9,395 nt of DNA. Source: an uncultured Sphingomonadales bacterium. GTDB taxonomy: Bacteria > Pseudomonadota > Alphaproteobacteria > Sphingomonadales > Sphingomonadaceae. The notes under the pieces are model-generated. The model saw only the letters and a list, made by a program, of their open reading frames with translations. It had not been told where the DNA came from and searched no databases. The stretch covers positions 1 through 9,395 of the forward strand of contig CAIKKO010000091.1 in the NCBI GenBank assembly GCA_903828025.1, read 5' to 3'. How positions within the stretch are numbered: position 1 is the first letter of the stretch; every line of letters begins with the position of its first letter. The translations under genes were made by a program, and so were the position numbers. Below are positions 1-6,213 of the stretch, one piece after another.

Positions 1-1370
<1,370 letters not shown>

Positions 1371-1479
1371 TCCCCCGCATCGCGGCAGTGTGAGTCCGGA
1401 CCGGCACCCTGCCGGCCGGAGGGGAACGGTTTTCCCTTGGTTCAGAGGATCAAGGGATTGAAAGGAAAGAGGAATACGG
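1371..1479 (+). promoter_or_regulatory. carB-greA intergenic leader with competing hairpins
   Basis: This 109-bp gap contains a stable small hairpin, CCGGCA-CCC-TGCCGG (1401-1415). After it come two overlapping stems that cannot form together: AGGGGAA (1420-1426) with TTCCCTT (1432-1438, one G-U pair), and TCCCTTG (1433-1439) with CAAGGGA (1451-1457). The second stem ends a few bases before the greA ribosome site, GAGG at 1469-1472. There is no long T run after any stem, so a full rho-independent terminator is not supported. I see no convincing -35/-10 pair, so greA may be read through from carB or use a promoter I cannot recognise. A regulatory function is inferred from structure only. Confidence 0.35.
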
Positions 1480-1956
1480 ATGGCTAGTGTTGAAAAGCTG
1501 CCGATGCTGGCGGAAGGCTATGCAAAGCTGACGGCCGAGCTGAAGGCGCTGCGCGAGGAACGGCCCCTGATCATTGATGCGATCGAGGAAGCCCGCGCGC
1601 ATGGCGATCTTTCCGAAAATGCCGAATATCACGCTGCGAAAGAACGTCAGGGCCAGGTCGAGGCCGCCATCGGCGATCTCGAAGACAAGATCAGCCGCGC
1701 GCATATCATCGACCCGACCACGCTTTCGGGCGACCGCATCGTGTTCGGCGCAACCGTGACTTTGCTCGACGATGCCGACAAGCCAGTGCGCTACCAGATC
1801 GTCGGCCAAGCCGAAGCGGACGCCAAAGTCGGGCGGATCAGCTACAACTCGCCGCTGGGCCGCGCGCTGATCGGCCGCCGCGTGGAAGACGAGATCGAAG
1901 TGACCGTGCCTTCGGGCGATCGCTTCTATGTTGTCGAGAAAATCGAGTTTATCTAA
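1480..1956 (+). CDS. greA: transcription elongation factor GreA
   Basis: The protein has 158 residues, the standard GreA length. It rescues backtracked RNA polymerase by entering the secondary channel and stimulating cleavage of the extruded RNA 3' end. The N-terminal coiled coil (about 10-75) carries the tip motif HGDLSENAEYHAA from residue 41; its acidic tip residues are D43 and E46, matching D41 and E44 of E. coli GreA. The C-terminal FKBP-like domain follows with VFGATVTLL, YQIVGQAEAD and SYNSPLGRALIG. The start is ATG with a GAGG ribosome site 7 bases upstream (AAAGAGGA, 1466-1473). The gene lies 109 bp after carB in the same direction and ends in a strong terminator. The family also contains GreB and Rnk-like proteins, but length and tip motif fit GreA. 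No unusual features were seen in the coding sequence. Confidence 0.97.
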   Translation: MASVEKLPMLAEGYAKLTAELKALREERPLIIDAIEEARAHGDLSENAEYHAAKERQGQVEAAIGDLEDKISRAHIIDPTTLSGDRIVFGATVTLLDDADKPVRYQIVGQAEADAKVGRISYNSPLGRALIGRRVEDEIEVTVPSGDRFYVVEKIEFI

Positions 1957-1974
1957 CGCCTTGCGAGGCCTTTC

Positions 1975-2017
1975 AAACAAAACGGCTGCAGACTTTCGTC
2001 TGCAGCCGTTTTGTTTT
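1975..2017. terminator. bidirectional rho-independent terminator between greA and the DUF4170 gene
   Basis: A perfect 19-bp inverted repeat (arms 1975-1993 and 1998-2016) closes on a TTTC loop at 1994-1997. The arm core is ACGGCTGCAGAC. The right arm ends in TTTTGTTTT on the + strand, and the left arm gives AAAACAAA, that is a T-rich tail on the minus strand. It therefore has the form of an intrinsic terminator in both directions. It sits 18 bp after the greA stop and 10 bp from the stop of the convergent minus-strand gene, which fits use by both. Confidence 0.93.
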
Positions 2018-2026
2018 GGGGCTTGC

Positions 2027-2254
2027 TCAGTCCACCTGCGGCGGCAGGTGCGGTTCGAGCAGCTTGTGCAAGTGGACGATCACGAAGCGCATTTCGGCAT
2101 CGTCCACGGTGCGCTGGGCATGGCTGCGCCAGACTTCTTCGGCGCTGGCGTAATCGGGATAGACCCCGACGAGCTGGACGGCATCGAGATCGACGAATTC
2201 GAGGTGCTGCGGGTTCTTGACCCGTCCACCCATGACAAGGTGCAGTTTCTGCAT
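2027..2254 (-). CDS. DUF4170 domain-containing small protein
   Basis: This is a 75-residue cytoplasmic protein that I recognise as the DUF4170 type, a small conserved family of alphaproteobacteria with no established function. Recognisable segments are KLHLVMGG at the N-terminus, FVDLDAVQLVGVYPDYASA (20-38), WRSHAQRTVDDAEMRF (42-57) and VIVHLHKLLEP (58-68). I chose the ATG at 2254 because homology begins at MQKLHLV. The frame can be extended upstream to a TTG near 2302, but that adds 16 residues of unconvincing sequence. A purine stretch, GGAACGAAAG, lies about 10-20 bases upstream and is at best a weak ribosome site. The gene follows the membrane-protein cluster by 107 bp on the same strand and ends at the shared terminator. 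Whether it has its own promoter cannot be seen. Confidence 0.85.
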   Translation of the reverse strand: MQKLHLVMGGRVKNPQHLEFVDLDAVQLVGVYPDYASAEEVWRSHAQRTVDDAEMRFVIVHLHKLLEPHLPPQVD

Positions 2255-2361
2255 TGGCGGCGCTTTCGTTCCGGGGAGAGGAAGAGCCTGTGCAACTGGC
2301 AAAATGAAGCGTTGCGCGCAAGCCCCAGTAAGTACGGCAGCGACGCTACGGATTGCAGGCT

Positions 2362-2763
2362 TCAGTCCTTGCTGCGGCCAAGCCGGCGCGCCAGCGCGGG
2401 GCCAAGGGCGCGCAGGGCGCTTGCCGCAAGTCCGTTGATCCGGTGCGACGGTGACTTGGGTGTTTCGGGCGCGCTCGTCGGCGCCGGTTCGGGTGCGGCT
2501 TCGACCACGCCATCGGCGCCCGCGGCGTAAGCGGCAGCGAGTTCGGCCCCCAGCGTGGCAAGCTGCACCGCGCGGCGGGCAAAGCTGCGGCGGGGCTTGT
2601 CCGGCGACGGGCTTGCGGCCGGGCGCGACAGGGCCCCGGCGACCAGCGCGCCGAGCAGGATGCCGCCCGCGAGCATCGCCACGGGATGCTCCTCGACCAG
2701 ACCCTTGACCGTGCCGAGCGCGCCGCTTTCGGGGGCGCGCTGCGGGGTTTCGTCGTTGCTCAT
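2362..2763 (-). CDS. hypothetical single-pass membrane protein, Ala/Pro-rich
   Basis: This 133-residue protein matches no family I recognise with confidence. A polar N-terminus precedes one hydrophobic helix, HPVAMLAGGILLGALVAGAL (about 26-45). Then come a basic Ser/Pro stretch (DKPRRSFARR), an Ala-rich helix (66-90), a Pro/Ala linker (91-106) and a basic C-terminus (LARRLGRSKD). The motif of a short charged stretch, then 'EEHPVAMLAGGILLG', resembles the C-terminal anchor of ElaB/YqjD/DUF883 proteins (E-NPW-x-Gly-rich helix), but here it is near the N-terminus. The start ATG overlaps the stop of the preceding gene by one base (TAATG), and AGAGGA lies 6 bases upstream, so it is almost certainly translated with that gene. 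It is the last member of the tight four-gene cluster. Confidence 0.8.
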   Translation of the reverse strand: MSNDETPQRAPESGALGTVKGLVEEHPVAMLAGGILLGALVAGALSRPAASPSPDKPRRSFARRAVQLATLGAELAAAYAAGADGVVEAAPEPAPTSAPETPKSPSHRINGLAASALRALGPALARRLGRSKD

Positions 2764-3056
2764 TATGCTTCCTCTTCGCGGCCGAACCAGCCTTGCACGG
2801 TCCGGATGATTGGGCCGCGCAGGAACCAGCCCGCGAGCAGCGCGACCACGCCGCCGATCACCAGACGGTTTTCCGCCGCCACGGCCTTGGCGCTATCGAC
2901 TGCGTCGATGACCCGGTCGGCGGCGTGGTCCTTGACGCGTTTGGCTATCGGTTTCTCGGCAAGACTGGCGCGCAAGGCCGCGACCGTGCCGTTGACCCGC
3001 GCCCAGGCTGCGGTGCGGCGCTGCAGCAGATCGGCAAGATCGGTCTCGTCGCTCAT
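2763..3056 (-). CDS. small single-pass membrane protein, YqjK-like position
   Basis: The protein has 97 residues. The N-terminal half is charged and helical (DLADLLQRRTAAWARVNG, 7-23, and EKPIAKRVKDHAADRV). One hydrophobic segment follows (ENRLVIGGVVALLAGWFL, 62-79), and a short amphipathic tail ends in GREEEA. I chose the ATG at 3056 over the longer frame beginning at 3185. This ATG forms an ATGA overlap with the upstream stop, has AAAGG 9 bases upstream, and the extension only shadows the upstream gene. By size, single helix and position after a YqjE-like gene it corresponds to YqjK of enterobacteria, but I see no clear sequence identity, so the name is not assigned. No function is known. 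Confidence 0.82.
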   Translation of the reverse strand: MSDETDLADLLQRRTAAWARVNGTVAALRASLAEKPIAKRVKDHAADRVIDAVDSAKAVAAENRLVIGGVVALLAGWFLRGPIIRTVQGWFGREEEA

Positions 3057-3457
3057 ACGGCGTCGCCTTTGCTGGCGGTACTCTTGAACGCCTTGGTTAC
3101 GGCTTTGACCCGCTGGATCACGCCGAGAATGCACAGCGCGGTCGTCACCAGCAGCCCGGCCACAACGACCAAGAGCGCCCACCACGGCCCGATCAGCGGC
3201 GCAAGCGCCAGCAGCAAGCCGACAACAAGCGCCATCAACACGAAGAACAGCAAGGCCAGCGCCAAGGCGGCGAGGCCGAGAATGCCCTTGGCTCGGCTGA
3301 ACACGAACGTCGCGCGCGCCTTCTGGAAGGCCAGTTCGGCCTCGAGCAGCGATTGCCCGTCCTCAAACAACGCCTGCGCGCTGCCCACCAGCGTGTGCAG
3401 ACGCGCCGTGTCTCGCGCCGGGTCGTCAGCGGTCTTGCCGGGCTCGGGTTCTGCCAC
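3053..3457 (-). CDS. phage holin family / YqjE-like two-helix membrane protein
   Basis: This 134-residue protein has a soluble amphipathic N-terminus (about 1-57, including LHTLVGSAQALFEDGQSLLE) and two long transmembrane helices (about 58-87 and 92-114). A small loop with LIGPWW lies between them, and the tail is basic (QRVKAVTKAFKST). This is the plan of the Phage_holin_3_6 (DUF1469, Actinobacteria holin-X/YqjE) family. These are chromosomal inner-membrane proteins of unknown role despite the name, and nothing else here suggests phage lysis. The start is GTG at 3457, 8 bp after the upstream stop, with no clear ribosome site, so translation is probably coupled to the upstream gene. Its stop overlaps the next gene by ATGA. 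Confidence 0.85.
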   Translation of the reverse strand: MAEPEPGKTADDPARDTARLHTLVGSAQALFEDGQSLLEAELAFQKARATFVFSRAKGILGLAALALALLFFVLMALVVGLLLALAPLIGPWWALLVVVAGLLVTTALCILGVIQRVKAVTKAFKSTASKGDAV

Positions 3458-3465
3458 GGGCCGGA

Positions 3466-4113
3466 TCAGGCGTCCGAGGAATCGCGCGCCGACGGATCGC
3501 GAGACGACCGGCGCAGCACGCGCGAGAGCAGGAAGCCCGTCACTGCGGCGATGCCGAGCGCTTTGGCCGGGCTCTTGCGCACGAAGCCGACGATATCTTC
3601 GCCGATTTCGGGAATGTCCTTGGCCCCAAGCGTGGCCGCAGTGGACTGCAGCGTGTGCGCCGCGCCGCGCGCATAGTCGCCGTATTGCACGCCGAGCTTC
3701 TCGTCGATCACCCCGGCGTTGTTCTCGATCGTCTCGCCGATGACGCTCAAGGCGCCGGTGGCCTTGTCCTTGCCCTGACGCGCCAGATCGAGCGCGACGA
3801 CTTTGGCCTGGTCGGCATAAACGGCCGCTTTTTCGCCCAGTTCGGCGGCGGTGGCGGTGACGGTTTCGGTCAGCGCGGCAGTCCGATCCAGCGCTTCGCC
3901 CTTGAGCGTTGCGGCGCTGGCCTTGGCGTCTTCGATAGCCTTGCCAAAGCGCGAGGAGGCTGCGGCTTCGACGGCTTCGACCGTTTCAGCAGCGTCTGCT
4001 TCTGCTTCGGTGGCGGCGGTTTCGACAACCTTGAGCGCGGCTTTCTTGCGGCTCTTGGTGGGCTTGGCCGCACTTTCGATGCCGTCTTCGGTCGTTTCGG
4101 GGGTGTCAGCCAT
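3466..4113 (-). CDS. Ala-rich helical protein with C-terminal membrane anchor, YqjD/DUF883-like
   Basis: The protein has 215 residues. The N-terminus is charged and lysine-rich (AAKPTKSRKKAALK, 15-28). A long Ala/Glu/Thr-rich region (30-165) is likely helical and in part coiled coil. A C-terminal segment, VRKSPAKALGIAAVTGFLLS (178-197), is followed by basic residues LRRSSR. That ending resembles the tail anchor of DUF883/YqjD proteins (R-x-x-P-x-x-x-x-G-hydrophobic). E. coli YqjD binds ribosomes through its N-terminal part and docks them at the membrane in stationary phase. Whether this longer protein does so is inference. The start is ATG with AAGGAT about 9 bases upstream. It is the first gene of the minus-strand cluster and has the only long upstream gap, so it should carry the promoter. 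Low-complexity composition limits the family call. Confidence 0.8.
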   Translation of the reverse strand: MADTPETTEDGIESAAKPTKSRKKAALKVVETAATEAEADAAETVEAVEAAASSRFGKAIEDAKASAATLKGEALDRTAALTETVTATAAELGEKAAVYADQAKVVALDLARQGKDKATGALSVIGETIENNAGVIDEKLGVQYGDYARGAAHTLQSTAATLGAKDIPEIGEDIVGFVRKSPAKALGIAAVTGFLLSRVLRRSSRDPSARDSSDA

Positions 4114-4182
4114 GAAGCAATGATCCTTTGTGGAGCGATTCTGCCAGCAAGATGGGTATTAACCCAAATGCCGCAAGTGCGA

Positions 4183-4208
4183 AAGGCGCGAAGCCCCGGT
4201 TTGGTTCC
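4183..4208 (-). promoter_or_regulatory. candidate EcfG-type (general stress) promoter of the membrane-protein cluster
   Basis: Reading the minus strand, GGAAC (4208-4204) is followed after 17 bases by CCTT (4186-4183). The alphaproteobacterial general-stress sigma factor EcfG is known to use GGAAC, 16-17 bases, CGTT. The -35 matches fully and the spacing is right, but the second base of the -10 differs. Transcription would begin roughly 60 bases before the ATG at 4113. The candidate is plausible because E. coli yqjD is under the stationary-phase sigma factor RpoS, but one motif with a mismatch is weak evidence. Confidence 0.35.
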
Positions 4209-4332
4209 CTTCGCCTCACCAGAAAGCCGACATGACTTGCCTGTCAGGCCAAGCGCCGATAGGGGCGCGGGAGAAACGGGCGGGCCTTGAGGGGCCTGTC
4301 TGCCTGACAAAGCCATACGACAGGGAAACGCC

Positions 4333-5619
4333 ATGACCGCGATCATCGACATTCACGCCCGCGAGATCCTTGACAGCCGGGGCAACCCCACCGTCGAAGT
4401 CGACGTTCTGCTGGAGGACGGCTCGTTCGGCCGCGCCGCCGTGCCCTCGGGCGCATCGACCGGCGCGCACGAGGCGGTCGAGCTGCGCGATGGCGACAAG
4501 AGCCGCTATATGGGCAAGGGCGTGCGCCAGGCCGTGGCGGCGGTGAACGGCGAGATCGCCGAAGCGCTGACCGACATGGACGCCGAAGACCAGCGCGACA
4601 TTGATCAGGCGATGATCGCGCTCGACGGCACCGAGAACAAGGCGCGCCTCGGTGCCAACGCGATCCTCGGCACCAGCCTCGCAGTTGCGAAGGCGGCGGC
4701 GGATGCGCGGGGCCTGCCGCTCTACAGCTATGTCGGCGGGGTTTCGGCGCACTTGCTGCCGGTGCCGATGATGAACATCATCAACGGCGGCGAGCATGCC
4801 GACAACCCAATCGACTTCCAGGAATTCATGATCATGCCGGTCGGCGCGCCCAGTCTGGCCGAAGCCGTGCGCTGGGGCTCGGAAGTGTTCCACACGCTGA
4901 AGAAGGCGCTGCACCAGAAGGGCCTCGCCACCGGCGTGGGCGACGAGGGCGGGTTTGCCCCCAATATCGCCAGCACGCGCGATGCGCTCGATTTCGTGAT
5001 GGCCTCGATCGAACAGGCCGGGTTCAAGCCGGGCGAGGACATGGTGCTCGCGCTCGATTGCGCCGCGACCGAGTTCTTCAAGAACGGCAAGTACGAAATC
5101 AGCGGTGAAGGCCTCTCGCTCTCGCCCGAAGCCATGGCGGACTACCTCGCCGCGCTCACCGACACCTACCCGATCCGCTCGATCGAAGACGGCATGAGCG
5201 AGGACGATTTCGAGGGCTGGGCCGCGCTCACCGCCAAGATCGGCAGCAAAGTGCAGCTGGTGGGTGATGACCTGTTCGTCACCAACCCCAAGCGCCTGAC
5301 AATGGGCATCGGCAAGGGCCTCGCCAACTCGCTGCTGGTCAAGGTCAACCAGATCGGCACGCTGACCGAGACGCTCGAAGCCGTCAGCATCGCGCAGCGC
5401 AATGGCTACACCGCCGTGATGTCGCACCGTTCGGGCGAGACCGAAGACGCGACCATTGCCGACCTCGCGGTCGCGACCAACTGCGGCCAGATCAAGACCG
5501 GCTCGCTCGCCCGGTCGGACCGGCTGGCCAAGTACAACCAGCTCATCCGCATCGAGGAAGAGCTGGGCAATTCGGCGCGCTATGCGGGGCGCGGCGCGTT
5601 CGGCAAGCTGGCGGGCTGA
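4333..5619 (+). CDS. eno: enolase (phosphopyruvate hydratase)
   Basis: The protein has 428 residues, full length for bacterial enolase. It converts 2-phosphoglycerate to phosphoenolpyruvate in glycolysis and the reverse reaction in gluconeogenesis; the active form is a Mg-dependent homodimer, also a partner of the RNA degradosome in some bacteria. The N-terminal domain carries SRGNPTVEVDV (15-25) and the mobile loop SGASTGAHEAVELRDGD (39-55). The TIM-barrel domain carries NGGEHADN (151-158), GVGDEGGFAPN with catalytic E205, Mg ligands D242, E285 and D312, catalytic K337 in LLVKVNQIG, and SHRSGETED with H365. All key residues are present. AGGGA lies 6 bases before the ATG. The 219-bp gap upstream is shared with the divergent membrane cluster. 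The GGCCTGTC/GACAAAGCC region just before the gene is mildly palindromic, but I see no clear promoter boxes. Confidence 0.98.
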   Translation: MTAIIDIHAREILDSRGNPTVEVDVLLEDGSFGRAAVPSGASTGAHEAVELRDGDKSRYMGKGVRQAVAAVNGEIAEALTDMDAEDQRDIDQAMIALDGTENKARLGANAILGTSLAVAKAAADARGLPLYSYVGGVSAHLLPVPMMNIINGGEHADNPIDFQEFMIMPVGAPSLAEAVRWGSEVFHTLKKALHQKGLATGVGDEGGFAPNIASTRDALDFVMASIEQAGFKPGEDMVLALDCAATEFFKNGKYEISGEGLSLSPEAMADYLAALTDTYPIRSIEDGMSEDDFEGWAALTAKIGSKVQLVGDDLFVTNPKRLTMGIGKGLANSLLVKVNQIGTLTETLEAVSIAQRNGYTAVMSHRSGETEDATIADLAVATNCGQIKTGSLARSDRLAKYNQLIRIEEELGNSARYAGRGAFGKLAG

Positions 5620-5621
5620 AG

Positions 5622-6086
5622 TCAGACCGCTTTCGCCATGATCACCTGCGTGCGCGCGAGGACATTCATCCCCGGCGGCGCAGGTGCATCGGCAAAGCCC
5701 ATGCGCGCATAGAGCCCGAGCGCCACATCGAGCGCTTTGAACGATTGCAGATAGAGCGCCGGGCCGCCCTGCGCCGCCGCGAAATCGAGGCAGCGCTGCA
5801 CCAGCGCGCGCCCCGCGCCCAATCCGCGCGCGCCTTCGGTCACCACCAGCTTGCAGAACTCGAAGCCGCTGGGGCCAAGGCCCTTGATCGCCACCGCGCC
5901 GACCGTTTCCTTGCCGATCCGCGCGAGAAAGGCCTCGCCGCCGCTGGCGCGGTAGTAGGCGGCGGGATCGGCCATGATCGCGGCATCCTCGGCCTCGACC
6001 ACCCGGCCCATGCCTTCGAGCCAGGGCACCCAGATCGCGGCAAATGCGTGGGTCTGGTCGGGCGTCATGGGGGCGATGGTCAGCAT
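5622..6086 (-). CDS. GNAT family N-acetyltransferase
   Basis: This 154-residue single-domain protein has the GNAT fold: it transfers an acetyl group from acetyl-CoA to an amine. Motif A is KLVVTEGARGLGAGRALVQR (79-98), and R87-x-x-G90-x-G92 fits the pyrophosphate-binding R/Q-x-x-G-x-G/A. Motif B, LYARMGF (125-131), keeps the Tyr (Y126) that often acts as general acid. The N-terminal acceptor region includes PWLEGMGRVVEAEDAAIMAD (21-40), which is typical of small orphan GNATs, so the substrate cannot be named. The ATG at 6086 has no ribosome site in front of it, and a TATAAA box ends 8 bases upstream, so the mRNA may be leaderless. The next ATG, at codon 7, has no better signal. The gene converges on eno with only 2 bp between stops. 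Confidence 0.88.
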   Translation of the reverse strand: MLTIAPMTPDQTHAFAAIWVPWLEGMGRVVEAEDAAIMADPAAYYRASGGEAFLARIGKETVGAVAIKGLGPSGFEFCKLVVTEGARGLGAGRALVQRCLDFAAAQGGPALYLQSFKALDVALGLYARMGFADAPAPPGMNVLARTQVIMAKAV

Positions 6087-6094
6087 GGCAGCGG

Positions 6095-6125
6095 TTTATA
6101 GCAGCGCGCAGCGCTGATGTGCCAA
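6095..6125 (-). promoter_or_regulatory. candidate promoter of the acetyltransferase gene, dyad in a 19-bp spacer
   Basis: On the minus strand TTGGCA (6125-6120) and TATAAA (6100-6095) are separated by 19 bases. The spacer holds an inverted repeat, CAGCGC-TGC-GCGCTG (6116-6102), in near-central position. Transcription would start at or within a few bases of the ATG at 6086. A long spacer with a central dyad is the arrangement used by MerR-family activators, but no such regulator is in the window and a simple repressor site is equally possible. Confidence 0.4.
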
Positions 6126-6130
6126 GGATT

Positions 6131-6197
6131 TTGCTGCTCGCTTTAATCGTCCGCTTAAAATCTCTTCCCAAGCGCCTTCCGGCCTGCCAGCTTGGGA
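6131..6197 (+). promoter_or_regulatory. candidate promoter and 5' hairpin of the kinase operon
   Basis: TTGCTG (6131-6136) and TAAAAT (6156-6161) are 19 bases apart and could form a promoter directed to the right; the -10 is good and the -35 poor. Just downstream, TCCCAAGC (6166-6173) and GCTTGGGA (6190-6197) form a perfect 8-bp stem over a 16-base loop. Transcription predicted from this -10 would begin at the foot of that stem, giving an mRNA that starts with a hairpin. AGGAG (6200-6204) follows directly and lies 9 bases before the ATG at 6214. Confidence 0.4.
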
Positions 6198-6213
6198 GCA
6201 GGAGAGAGAACCT

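Noticed and set aside
1450..1980. Minus-strand frame of 176 codons opposite greA
   Set aside because: It is antisense to an unambiguous GreA, and its start region lies within the terminator region.
2027..2302. Longer form of the DUF4170 protein from a TTG start near 2302
   Set aside because: The added residues lack family similarity and the TTG has no better ribosome site than the ATG at 2254.
3053..3457. Phage lysis holin or prophage remnant
   Set aside because: The holin-family protein has the YqjE-type plan and lies in a housekeeping cluster; no endolysin, integrase, capsid gene or att site is present.
2793..3743. Open frame of 316 codons on the + strand over the membrane cluster
   Set aside because: It has Arg/Ser/Pro-rich nonsense composition, while the minus-strand genes beneath it have coherent transmembrane helices and stop/start overlaps.
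4239..4309. Pair of TGTCAGGC / GCCTGACA segments upstream of eno as an operator or hairpin
   Set aside because: The match is only 8 bases at about 60-base spacing, and the local palindrome GCCTGTCAGGC (4239-4249) is short; chance is not excluded in GC-rich DNA.
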